The notes under the pieces are model-generated. The model had not been told where the DNA came from, did not search any database, and saw only the letters and a program-made list of their open reading frames with translations. From Bacteroidales bacterium (GTDB lineage: Bacteria; Bacteroidota; Bacteroidia; Bacteroidales; Lentimicrobiaceae), in assembly GCA_016788045.1 (NCBI GenBank), contig JAEUTG010000024.1:92204-156203 (forward strand): 64,000 nt of DNA, read 5' to 3'. Below, one piece after another: positions 8,729 through 16,474 of this stretch (position 1 is the first letter of the stretch; each line of letters begins with the position of its first letter). The translations under genes were made by a program, and so were the position numbers.

Positions 8729-8935
8729 TTCCCTGCCGATCATAACCTCGGTCGACTTTATGATCGCGACCACCTCATCACCGGGTTTCAGGTCCATTTC
8801 TTCAACACTGTCGGTTGTTATCACAGCGCTGATGGAATTACCGCCACCGATGTCAATGGTTACCTTCGCCGTAACTAAACCGGGTTTAATCGCGGTAATG
8901 GTACCCCTGAGCTGATTTCGTGCACTTATTTTCAT
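8726..8935 (-). CDS. TOBE/Mop-domain small molybdate-binding protein
   Basis: 69 residues forming one TOBE (Mop) domain: MKISARNQLRGTITAI at the start, then GLVTAKVTIDIGGGNSISAVIT and the repeat-like LKPGDEVVAIIKSTEVMI. Single-domain Mop proteins bind molybdate or tungstate as oligomers and act as intracellular oxyanion stores or sensors. The frame extends to 8980, but the family N-terminus MKISARNQ begins at ATG 8935, which I use. No modABC transporter is adjacent, so the gene is a stand-alone unit. It converges on fabD. Confidence 0.88.
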   Translation of the reverse strand: MKISARNQLRGTITAIKPGLVTAKVTIDIGGGNSISAVITTDSVEEMDLKPGDEVVAIIKSTEVMIGRE

Positions 8936-9057
8936 GGTTTTTTCCCTTTCAACAAGCAGGGAGGCCGGTTGTTCAATCATTTTTCTGTACCCTGAAAGAT
9001 TGATCTCTGGTTGCTGAGTTAATTCACCAAATCGATCCGGTAAAATCGTGGTGAAAA

Positions 9058-9099
9058 CCGGACTGTCCCTCCAGGTATTTAATATCTAATACAGTCCGG
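9058..9099. other. Perfect inverted repeat between the Mop and GMC genes
   Basis: CCGGACTGT (9058-9066) and ACAGTCCGG (9091-9099) form a perfect 9-base stem around a 24-base loop. It lies in the 270-base divergent gap upstream of both the Mop gene and the GMC oxidoreductase. No T-run follows, so it is not an ordinary terminator; an operator or RNA leader structure is possible. The rest of the gap shows nothing I recognise. Confidence 0.45.
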
Positions 9100-9205
9100 A
9101 ACACAGATGAAACGGGCGCATGATCTTTTGCAAAAATGATTAAATTTACCTGTGAAAATTCAGTCCTGGCGATTACAAGCCTGACAGCAAAAATTTTAAT
9201 CCGGA

Positions 9206-10756
9206 ATGGGAACCGACTTCATCATTATAGGTTCAGGATTTGGCGGAAGTGCAGCTGCGCTGAGGCTGGCCGAAAAGGGCTACAGCGTTCTGGTTTTGGA
9301 GCAGGGCCGCCGGTTTGCCCCATCTGATTTCCCGGAATCTGACTGGAACCTGAAAAAATTCCTGTGGGCTCCCCGGCTTGGGTGGCATGGAATTCTCCGC
9401 TGCAGTTTTTTCAGGGAGGTATTCGTATTATCAGGTACCGGTGTTGGCGGCGGAAGCCTGGTGTATGCCAATACCCTGATGAAGCCCGGTGATGAATTCT
9501 TCAGCAATCCTTCATGGAAAGCCGGTTCCGGCTGGAAACAAAAACTGGAACCGCATTACGAAACGGCCAGGCAGATGCTAGGTGCGACCCCCTACCCCGT
9601 TTCCGGGAATCCGGAAGATCAGCTACTGAAAGAGCTGGCGGTTGAAACCGGACGGGCAGATACCTTCAGCATGGTGGATACAGGGGTTTATTACGGAGAC
9701 CCCGAAAAGGAGACAGACCCCTACTTCAGCGGGAAGGGTCCGCTGCGTAAGGGATGTACCGGGTGTGCAGGTTGTATGACCGGATGTCGTGAAAATGCCA
9801 AAAATTCGCTCGATAAAAACTACCTCTGGCTGGCTGCAAAGCTTGGGGTGCAGATTCTTGCCGGAACACAGGCGGTTAAAATTGAACATCGTGAAGGCCG
9901 GTACTATGTGCACACCCGAAAATCGGGCAAGGGAGGTTTCCGGGGGGTGCTGAGCTCAGACAGGCTCATCGTCAGTGCCGGGGTACTCGGAACCCTTGAA
10001 CTCCTGCTCAGGCAAAAACATCATTATAAAACCCTGCCCGGTTTGCCTGAAGCCCTGGGAACCAATGTACGAACCAATTCGCAGAGCATCAGCGGACTGG
10101 TTGACGCGGAGATGAAGCTGAACAACGGCGTGGCCATCACCTCCATCTTCAGCCCGGAACCCGGCACCCATATTGAAATGGTAAAATTCAACGACCGCAG
10201 CGGGGCCATTACGCATCTTGGCGGGTTCAGCGCTGATAGCCCGGTACCGCGGAAAAGGGCTGCACGTGTGATGATCAGAAGTCTTCTGCATCCCTTGAAA
10301 ATGATCCGGCTGATTACCTGCTTCCGCTGGGGAAAACGAAGCATTGTGATGCTGGTGATGCAAACCCACGACACTGCCATGACCATGGAGCTCCGCAAAG
10401 GCCTTTTGCGGCCGCGCCTCAGGTTTTCCGCTGACAGTGGAAGGATACCGGCTTATATCCCAGTCGGGCAGAAAATGCTGGCCCGCTTCGCTGAGAAAGC
10501 AAAGGGAACTGCGTTGAACAGCCTCACCGAAAGCATCTTCAATATGTCGACCACCGCACACATCATCGGCGGATGTCCGATGGCCGAAACAAAAACTGAA
10601 GGCGTGGTCGATGAGAACTTTATGGTGCACGACCATCCGGGAATGTACATTCTCGACAGCTCGGTGATCCCCTGTAACCCGGGTGTAAACCCCAGCCTGA
10701 CGGTACTTGCCATCAGCGAATATGCTATGGGGAAAATAGAGCCGAAGTCAGATTGA
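9206..10756 (+). CDS. GMC-family FAD oxidoreductase, cholesterol-oxidase-like subgroup
   Basis: 516 residues. The N-terminal dinucleotide fold GSGFGGSAAALRLAEKG (residues 9-25) binds FAD. A Cys cluster at C184, C187, C190 and C194 precedes AKNSLDKNYL, a signature of the ChoD-like subgroup. The C-terminal block HIIGGCPM and the closing NPGVNPSLTVLA are the GMC_oxred_C domain with its catalytic His and Asn. These flavoenzymes oxidise an alcohol, often on a sterol or polyol; the substrate here is unknown. There is no signal peptide, so the protein is cytoplasmic or peripheral. It is a single-gene unit followed by palindromes. Confidence 0.88.
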   Translation: MGTDFIIIGSGFGGSAAALRLAEKGYSVLVLEQGRRFAPSDFPESDWNLKKFLWAPRLGWHGILRCSFFREVFVLSGTGVGGGSLVYANTLMKPGDEFFSNPSWKAGSGWKQKLEPHYETARQMLGATPYPVSGNPEDQLLKELAVETGRADTFSMVDTGVYYGDPEKETDPYFSGKGPLRKGCTGCAGCMTGCRENAKNSLDKNYLWLAAKLGVQILAGTQAVKIEHREGRYYVHTRKSGKGGFRGVLSSDRLIVSAGVLGTLELLLRQKHHYKTLPGLPEALGTNVRTNSQSISGLVDAEMKLNNGVAITSIFSPEPGTHIEMVKFNDRSGAITHLGGFSADSPVPRKRAARVMIRSLLHPLKMIRLITCFRWGKRSIVMLVMQTHDTAMTMELRKGLLRPRLRFSADSGRIPAYIPVGQKMLARFAEKAKGTALNSLTESIFNMSTTAHIIGGCPMAETKTEGVVDENFMVHDHPGMYILDSSVIPCNPGVNPSLTVLAISEYAMGKIEPKSD

Positions 10757-10757
10757 A

Positions 10758-10801
10758 TTCCGGATTCAGTGAGTTTTTTCCAACCCCTTTACAATCCGGA
10801 A
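10758..10801. other. Inverted repeat downstream of the GMC gene
   Basis: TTCCGGATT (10758-10766) pairs perfectly with AATCCGGAA (10793-10801). It sits just after the GMC stop codon and may stabilise or end the transcript, though no T-run follows. Confidence 0.4.
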
Positions 10802-10846
10802 GGCTGATGAAGGCTGAAAATTCAGTCACCAGGAGTCAATCTCAAA

Positions 10847-10920
10847 GTCTGCCTGTATGCCACAGGCAGACAGGTAAAAAGTTCAAAGCCTGCCTGACTG
10901 CCGTCAGAGTAGGCAGGCTT
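10847..10920. repeat. Pair of REP-like palindromes
   Basis: Two adjacent stem-loops: GTCTGCCTGT / ACAGGCAGAC with a 5-base loop (10847-10871), then AAGCCTGCCT / AGGCAGGCTT (10886-10920) enclosing a smaller CTGAC-TGCC-GTCAG hairpin. They are GC-rich, short and intergenic, as REP sequences are. Confidence 0.6.
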
Positions 10921-10973
10921 AATGTAATCAGTTCAAAAAATCCACCTGCCATATACCCTCTGTGTAAGCTTCT

Positions 10974-11051
10974 CCTTGTCCCCTTGTCCCCTTGTCGCCT
11001 TGTCTCATGATAAGCAACGAAATCCCCAAATGAAGAAAAAGCGGGAATTCG
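10974..11051. repeat. CCTTGTCCCC run plus dispersed repeat, copy A
   Basis: Repeated CTTGTCCCC units lead into an approximately 50-base sequence from 10999 (CTTGTCTCATGATAAGCAA onward, with AAATCCCCAAATGAAG inside). Degenerate copies of the same block occur at 59958-60000 and 60055-60100, again beside CCTTGTCCCC runs. No protein is encoded. Confidence 0.55.
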
Positions 11052-11052
11052 T

Positions 11053-12105
11053 TTACCTCTTTACATACTGCTGCTCATAGTACTTCTGATAGTCACCAGA
11101 AGTAACATTGTTGAGCCATCCCTCGTTGGTGATGTACCATTCAACCGTTGCTTCGAACCCCTCAGTAAACCGTATCGTCGGTTCCCAGCCGAGTTCTTCT
11201 TTTATTTTGGTTGCGTCAATGGCATAGCGCAGGTCGTGGCCGGCCCTGTCTTTCACATAGGTGATCAGTTTCGCAGACTCACCCTCTGCACGACCTAGCT
11301 TGCGGTCCATAATCCGGCACAATTCCTGAATCAGCCTGATGTTCTGCCACTCGTTGTTGCCGCCGATGTTGTAGGTTTCTCCGTCAGATCCTTTGTGGAA
11401 GATGAGGTCGATGGCTTTGGCATGGTCTTCCACGTAGAGCCAGTCGCGCACATTCTCCCCTTTGCCATATACCGGCAGGGGTTTGTTGTTGCGGATGTTG
11501 TGAATAAAGAGGGGGATCAGTTTTTCAGGAAACTGATATGGTCCGTAATTGTTGGAGCAATTTGACAATACAACCGGCAGGTGAAACGTATGAAAATAAG
11601 CCCTTACCAGGTGATCGCTGCTGGCTTTGCTGGCCGAATACGGGCTGCGAGGGTCGTAAGGGGTGGTTTCGGTAAATTTACCATCTTCGCCCAGCGATCC
11701 GTAAACCTCATCGGTAGAGATGTGATAAAACCGCTTTCCCGTTGTATCATCGCCCCAGATCGCCCTGGCGGCGTTGAGCAGGTTTACGGTTCCCACAATG
11801 TTGGTCATGATAAACTCCATGGGATTGGCAATAGACCGGTCGACATGCGATTCAGCAGCCAGGTGCACTACCCCGTCGAAACGGTATTTCCCGAAAAGCT
11901 CTGAAATCCACTTTTCATCGGTAATATCGCCCTTTTCAAACACATAATTGGGCAGCTTCTCGATATCATTCAGGTTGGCCAGGTTGCCGGCGTAAGTAAG
12001 CTTGTCGAGGTTAACAATTTTGTATTCAGGGTATTTACGCACAAAGAGCCTGACTACATGCGACCCGATGAATCCGGCACCTCCGGTGATAAGAATGGTT
12101 TTCAT
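11053..12105 (-). CDS. rfbB: dTDP-glucose 4,6-dehydratase
   Basis: 350 residues of the extended short-chain dehydrogenase family. The NAD-binding motif GGAGFIGS is at 8-15, STDEVYG gives the catalytic Asp-Glu pair of the dehydratases, and YSASKASSDH carries the YxxxK dyad. It converts dTDP-glucose to dTDP-4-keto-6-deoxyglucose, the branch point for rhamnose and many amino-deoxy sugars. It is the last gene of a minus-strand operon after the acetyltransferase and galE (23-base gap). rfbA, rfbC and rfbD are absent from the window, so another 6-deoxy sugar than rhamnose may be the product. Confidence 0.93.
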   Translation of the reverse strand: MKTILITGGAGFIGSHVVRLFVRKYPEYKIVNLDKLTYAGNLANLNDIEKLPNYVFEKGDITDEKWISELFGKYRFDGVVHLAAESHVDRSIANPMEFIMTNIVGTVNLLNAARAIWGDDTTGKRFYHISTDEVYGSLGEDGKFTETTPYDPRSPYSASKASSDHLVRAYFHTFHLPVVLSNCSNNYGPYQFPEKLIPLFIHNIRNNKPLPVYGKGENVRDWLYVEDHAKAIDLIFHKGSDGETYNIGGNNEWQNIRLIQELCRIMDRKLGRAEGESAKLITYVKDRAGHDLRYAIDATKIKEELGWEPTIRFTEGFEATVEWYITNEGWLNNVTSGDYQKYYEQQYVKR

Positions 12106-12128
12106 GATTGCGATGGTTAGTTTTCAAT

Positions 12129-13151
12129 TCATTGTTTTTTTGCTGCCAGCGACTGTTCCCATTTCCAGGCAGAAAGCATCATCTCATCCAGTGATTTTTC
12201 AGCTTTCCAACCCAGTTCCTCATTGGCATAGGAAGTGTCGGCCCATACTTTTTCAACATCCCCGGGCCGGCGGTCTGTAATCTTATAATTCAACGACTGG
12301 CCGCTGACTTTTTCGAACGATTGAATCACTTCAAGCACGCTGAAACCGTTTCCGGTGCCAAGGTTGAAGATTTCATAATCCGGTTTTCCGGCTTCTTTCA
12401 TCATCCGGTTAACGGCAACCACGTGGGCTTTGGCAAGGTCAACCACATGAATGTAGTCGCGGATAGCGGTTCCGTCGGGCGTGTTGTAGTCTGATCCGTA
12501 AACATTCAGGGTCTGGCGGAGTCCGATGGCTGTCTGGGTGATGAAAGGCACCAGGTTGTTGGGGACACCCAGCGGCAGTTCCCCGATAAGTGCCGATTCG
12601 TGTGAGCCGATGGGATTGAAGTATCGCAGGGCGATGGCTTTCAGCTTGTAAGCCTCCACGGAGAACCTGATAATCTGTTCCGACATCTGCTTGGTATTCC
12701 CGTAAGGTGACCAGGCCTCCTTCACCGGGGAGGTTTCCCTTACCGGTAAATCATCTGGCTGACCATAAACGGTGCAGGAGGAGGAGAACACAAGATTTCT
12801 GATTCCGTGTTCTTTCATCCCCTTCAGGATATTGATCAGCGAACCCAGGTTGTTGTGGTAATACATCAACGGATCGGCCATGGATTCACCCACAGCTTTG
12901 AAGGCTGCGAAATGGATGATCCCGTCAAGATCGGAGTGGTTTGTAAAAAAGGCCGCTGTTTTCTCTCCGTCGGTGAGGTCGAACTGATGAAACTCTGGTC
13001 TTATCCCGGTAATCTCGGCTATCCGGTCAACAACGTTGGCATGTGAATTTGAAAGATTGTCAACAATCACCACTGTATGCCCCTGTTGCTGAAGCTCAAC
13101 AACGGTGTGAGAGCCAATGTATCCGGTTCCTCCGGTGACTAGTATGTTCAT
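12129..13151 (-). CDS. galE: UDP-glucose 4-epimerase
   Basis: 340 residues. GGTGYIGSH at the N-terminus binds NAD, SSSCTVYG and YGNTKQMSE supply the Ser and YxxxK catalytic residues, and ALRYFNPIGSHES is a GalE hallmark. It interconverts UDP-glucose and UDP-galactose (and often the N-acetyl forms) in the cytoplasm. It lies 13 bases after the acetyltransferase and 23 bases before rfbB, so all three are probably co-transcribed for surface-sugar supply. Confidence 0.93.
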   Translation of the reverse strand: MNILVTGGTGYIGSHTVVELQQQGHTVVIVDNLSNSHANVVDRIAEITGIRPEFHQFDLTDGEKTAAFFTNHSDLDGIIHFAAFKAVGESMADPLMYYHNNLGSLINILKGMKEHGIRNLVFSSSCTVYGQPDDLPVRETSPVKEAWSPYGNTKQMSEQIIRFSVEAYKLKAIALRYFNPIGSHESALIGELPLGVPNNLVPFITQTAIGLRQTLNVYGSDYNTPDGTAIRDYIHVVDLAKAHVVAVNRMMKEAGKPDYEIFNLGTGNGFSVLEVIQSFEKVSGQSLNYKITDRRPGDVEKVWADTSYANEELGWKAEKSLDEMMLSAWKWEQSLAAKKQ

Positions 13152-13164
13152 ATTTCAGTAATTA

Positions 13165-13746
13165 CTATTTCGTTATTTTACTCACGATTCCATCGTTGAT
13201 CTTGTATTGTTCGCCGCTTTCAGGGCACACTGCAACACCGTTTTCATCGAAATTGAGGCGATGTCCGTATTCGCTCATCCAGCCAACCTGCCTTGCAGGG
13301 TTACCAACAACGAGCGCGTAGTCAGGCACAGTGCGGGTTACGACGGCTCCGGCACCGATAAAGGAATACCGGCCGATATCGTGACCACAGACGATGGTGG
13401 CATTGGCCCCGATGGAGGCCCCTTCCTTTACCACCGTCTGAGAATACTGTCCGCGGCGGATAACAGCACTCCTGGGGTTCACCACATTGGTAAATACCAT
13501 GGAGGGCCCCAGAAAGACATTGTCCTCGCAGATAACGCCCGTATAGATGGATACATTGTTCTGCACTTTTACATTGTTGCCCAGTATCACACCGTTCGAC
13601 ACAACCACATTCTGCCCCAGATTGCAGTTCTCTCCCAGCCGGCAGTCGGGCATGATGTGAGAGAAATGCCATATTTTGGTCCCTTTTCCGATCTCACAAC
13701 CCTCATCGATGATGGCTGTTTCATGTGCAAAAAAGTCTTGTTTCAT
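13165..13746 (-). CDS. Left-handed beta-helix sugar N-acetyltransferase (WlbB/WbpD-like)
   Basis: 193 residues made largely of hexapeptide repeats, for example [29 protein letters not shown] in register, forming a left-handed beta-helix trimer that binds acetyl-CoA. The length and opening ([23 protein letters not shown]) match the UDP-3-amino-glucuronate or dTDP-3-amino-sugar N-acetyltransferases. The adjacent DegT aminotransferase would supply the amino sugar, so the pair likely makes a 3-acetamido sugar. It is the first gene of the operon with galE and rfbB. Confidence 0.85.
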   Translation of the reverse strand: MKQDFFAHETAIIDEGCEIGKGTKIWHFSHIMPDCRLGENCNLGQNVVVSNGVILGNNVKVQNNVSIYTGVICEDNVFLGPSMVFTNVVNPRSAVIRRGQYSQTVVKEGASIGANATIVCGHDIGRYSFIGAGAVVTRTVPDYALVVGNPARQVGWMSEYGHRLNFDENGVAVCPESGEQYKINDGIVSKITK

Positions 13747-13832
13747 AAGGATAATTTTTGGGTTTGATCAACCGGAACAGGCAAAAGACTCAACCGGCTG
13801 TAAAATTATTTTTACAACTGCTTATTTATACT

Positions 13833-13840
13833 CAAATGTA
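13833..13840 (-). promoter_or_regulatory. -7 promoter element for the acetyltransferase-galE-rfbB operon
   Basis: TACATTTG on the minus strand fits TAnnTTTG; the start codon is about 87 bases downstream. No good TTTG -33 element was found. Confidence 0.5.
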
Positions 13841-13863
13841 ACGATAAGTTACTGGTAAACCAT

Positions 13864-13891
13864 AAAAAAAGCCGAAATCTCTTCCGGCTTT
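13864..13891 (-). terminator. Rho-independent terminator after the DegT aminotransferase
   Basis: On the minus strand AAAGCCG, a 10-base loop and CGGCTTT are followed by a T-run (the A-run at 13864-13870). It separates the aminotransferase from the acetyltransferase operon. Confidence 0.8.
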
Positions 13892-13913
13892 GCTATTCTT
13901 TATCGTTCTCCTT

Positions 13914-15044
13914 TTAGCTGGCAAAAAACTCCAGCACCGACGAAGTGATGTATTCAAGCTGTTCTTCATCGAGTTCTGTGTGCATCGGCAGGGAGATCAC
14001 CGTGCGGCAGAGGTGTTCGGTAACAGGGAAGTCGCCTTCCTTATACCGGGGATCCAGGTAGGCTTTCTGCATATGCAGGGGAACCGGATAGTAGATCATA
14101 GCCGGTACCTCTTTCTTTGCCAGAAAATCCTGAAGGGCGTTGCGGTCAATGCCTTCAGTTACCAGGGTATACTGATGAAATACATGGGTGGAACGATCAA
14201 ACCGTGCAGGTGTCTTCAGGTTGGGATGGTTGCGGAAGGCTTGATCATAATACTCAGCAGCCTTGTTGCGTGCAGCGGCATAGTCATCAAGCCGGGCTAG
14301 CTTAACTTTCAGCACCGCGGCCTGAATGCTGTCGAGACGACTGTTAACACCCACGTAATCATGGTAATACCTGACTACCATACCATGGTTAACCACCACA
14401 TTGAGTTGTTTGGCAAGTTCATCGTCGTTGGTGAAGATGGCACCGCCGTCGCCGTAACAACCCAGGTTCTTGCTCGGGAAAAAGGATGTACATCCTACAT
14501 GACCGATGGTGCCGGCCTTTTTGCGCGATCCGTCGGCAAAGATATAATCTGCTCCGATTGCCTGGCAGGCATCCTCAATCACAAACAGGTTAAACTCCCT
14601 GGCGATTTCCATCATGGCATCCATATCGGCACACTGTCCAAAAAGATGAACCGGAACAATTGCCCTGGTTTTTGGGGTGATTGATTTCCTGACAGATTCA
14701 GGGCTGATGTTGAAGGTATCGGGGTCAACATCCACCACCACCGGCGTAAAGCCCAGCAGAGCAATCACTTCGGCGGTTGCGATAAATGTAAAGTTGGTGG
14801 TAATCACTTCATCGCCCGGTTGCAGGCCCAGCGCCATCATGGCTACCTGAAGTGCATCAGTACCGTTGGCACAGGGGATCACATGCTTAACTCCCAGGTA
14901 AGCTTCCAGATCCTTCTGAAAATTCTTCACAGCCGGGCCATTGATAAAGGCTGTTGATTCTATCACTTCCTGAATGGCCTGATCAATTTCAGGCTTGATT
15001 TTCTCGTATTGACTTTTTAAGTCAACCATGGCAATACGCTTCAT
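13914..15044 (-). CDS. DegT/DnrJ/EryC1/StrS sugar aminotransferase
   Basis: 376 residues. FFPSKNLGCYGDGGA contains the PLP-binding lysine, and the N-terminal MVDLKSQY plus NGTDALQVAM fold belong to the WbpE/FdtB-type branch. It transfers an amino group from glutamate to a keto nucleotide-sugar in the cytoplasm. TTG at 15050 lies upstream, but ATG 15044 gives MKRIAMVDL, the usual start. With the N-acetyltransferase 167 bases downstream it probably makes a 3-acetamido sugar, though a terminator lies between them. A 3,4-ketoisomerase such as FdtA, or a 3-dehydrogenase such as WlbA, is not in the window. Confidence 0.92.
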   Translation of the reverse strand: MKRIAMVDLKSQYEKIKPEIDQAIQEVIESTAFINGPAVKNFQKDLEAYLGVKHVIPCANGTDALQVAMMALGLQPGDEVITTNFTFIATAEVIALLGFTPVVVDVDPDTFNISPESVRKSITPKTRAIVPVHLFGQCADMDAMMEIAREFNLFVIEDACQAIGADYIFADGSRKKAGTIGHVGCTSFFPSKNLGCYGDGGAIFTNDDELAKQLNVVVNHGMVVRYYHDYVGVNSRLDSIQAAVLKVKLARLDDYAAARNKAAEYYDQAFRNHPNLKTPARFDRSTHVFHQYTLVTEGIDRNALQDFLAKKEVPAMIYYPVPLHMQKAYLDPRYKEGDFPVTEHLCRTVISLPMHTELDEEQLEYITSSVLEFFAS

Positions 15045-15111
15045 CGGCAATTGATTTTAGTCTGTTCTGATTTGTTCAAAGGGCCTGCTGAACCGCAGTG
15101 TCCTGAGGCGG

Positions 15112-15119
15112 CAAAGATA
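15112..15119 (-). promoter_or_regulatory. -7 promoter element for the aminotransferase
   Basis: TATCTTTG on the minus strand matches TAnnTTTG, about 67 bases before ATG 15044. The rest of the 343-base gap to the next gene (15045-15387) holds only the plus-strand element at 15321; I see nothing else. Confidence 0.55.
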
Positions 15120-15320
15120 CAATTATTACATTGAGCCCGTCTGCATTCTTAAGCCCCGGAAAGAAAAAAGTACTTTTACCGGCCTGAGTTTGAAACAGCC
15201 ACCCATGGCGTCTGTATTTAAATCCACAGGACGATATTTTGTAAATCAGGCAGTCATACCAAAACGCCTTTACTCATGTGATTATTTCAGGTTCCTCTTG
15301 TAAATCAGCAATTTTTGGCT

Positions 15321-15328
15321 TAGGTTTG
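15321..15328 (+). promoter_or_regulatory. -7 promoter element for the outer-membrane barrel gene
   Basis: TAGGTTTG matches TAnnTTTG and sits 59 bases before ATG 15388. A weak CTTG is 20 bases upstream of it. Confidence 0.5.
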
Positions 15329-15387
15329 TACCTTGAATCAGGTACCGCTTTTTTTCTCAATCCTTCCCACTAATCTTGTTTACTGCC

Positions 15388-16146
15388 ATGAACTTACGGT
15401 CAATTCTGCCATTGCTGCTGCTGCTTGCCGCCACCCGGTTGCCGGCTCAGAAAAGTATTGCCGATTCAGCGATTTCAGCCAACCTCATCCATGCAAACTT
15501 TGCCCTTCAGTTTCCCGGGGGAGATCTTTCGGAACAGTTTGGCATGAATTCCCTTGTTGGGGCAGCCTATCTGCACAAGACCAGCTCAAACTGGGTATTC
15601 GGCTTTGAAGGGAATTTCATGTTCGGCGATCAGGTGAAAAACGAAAATGAAGTCCTCAGCCTGATCGAAACTTCTGATGGCAACCTCATCGATATGGAGG
15701 GGATTTATGCCAACTACAATTTCAATGAACGTGGGTTCACCGCTTTTGTCAAAGCCGGAAAAGTGATTCCTGCCTGGGGTCCCAACAGCAATTCAGGGTT
15801 CCTTGTCACACTCGGAGCCGGGTACCTGCAACACAAGATATACATTGAACACCGCGACAAAACCGCACCCCAGATTACAGGGGATTACCTGAAAGGCTAT
15901 GATGAACTGAAAAACGGGCCGGCAGCCAACCTCTTTGCCGGATACCTGTTCCTGGGCAATGCGAATAAAGTCAACTTCTATGCCGGTATTGACCTCACCC
16001 TGGCATCAACATCCTATGTCAGGCCTTACTCCTTCAACAGGATGGAATACACCTCCGGCAGGTTCACCGATTTTCAGGCAGGGTTAAAGATCGGCTGGAT
16101 CATACCAGTTTACCGGAGGGCACCTAAAGAATACTATTATTACTGA
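15388..16146 (+). CDS. Predicted outer-membrane beta-barrel protein
   Basis: 252 residues from ATG 15388; an upstream TTG at 15376 is less likely. A signal peptide (RSILPLLLLLAATRLPAQ) is followed by alternating hydrophobic/polar strands rich in Gly and aromatic residues, ending DFQAGLKIGWIIPVYRRAPKEYYYY. This pattern is typical of small Bacteroidota beta-barrels of unknown function. No catalytic motif is seen. It has its own promoter and no operon partner. Confidence 0.7.
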   Translation: MNLRSILPLLLLLAATRLPAQKSIADSAISANLIHANFALQFPGGDLSEQFGMNSLVGAAYLHKTSSNWVFGFEGNFMFGDQVKNENEVLSLIETSDGNLIDMEGIYANYNFNERGFTAFVKAGKVIPAWGPNSNSGFLVTLGAGYLQHKIYIEHRDKTAPQITGDYLKGYDELKNGPAANLFAGYLFLGNANKVNFYAGIDLTLASTSYVRPYSFNRMEYTSGRFTDFQAGLKIGWIIPVYRRAPKEYYYY

Positions 16147-16435
16147 TGCTTTACCCATGTTTGAATGAAAAGTGGCCGCGTAATCAGATTCTAAAGTAAA
16201 AACTCAGGAACAGAAAGCTGAAGCAAGATGCATGCTGGCTTGACCCAACCAGAAATCCCGACGACCTGTTACAACTGAAAAATGAGCGCCGGCCCGCATG
16301 AACCGACCAGGATGAAAAGAGAAAGGGTCATATTTTAAATAATTCATTTTGTGATTCTTACAATATAAAGCCGGAAATTGACCGAAGATGACAGGAACCT
16401 TTGCTTTTTTGTCCTGTCAATAATGATTTTAGTTT
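16147..16435. other. Intergenic stretch without recognised features
   Basis: Together with the promoter element at 16436, this 328-base gap before waaA (counted to ATG 16475) shows no ORF, repeat or strong hairpin that I can support. Confidence 0.5.
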
Positions 16436-16443
16436 TACTTTTG
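16436..16443 (+). promoter_or_regulatory. -7 promoter element for waaA
   Basis: TACTTTTG fits TAnnTTTG. Transcription should start near 16450, after the ATG at 16445, which supports ATG 16475 as the real start. Confidence 0.55.
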
Positions 16444-16474
16444 AATGTTCTTTTGTGAAATCAAAACTGCTTGC

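Noticed and set aside
9000..9205. Molybdenum-cofactor riboswitch upstream of the Mop gene
   Set aside because: The only structure seen is one simple hairpin; the multi-stem Moco fold was not found.
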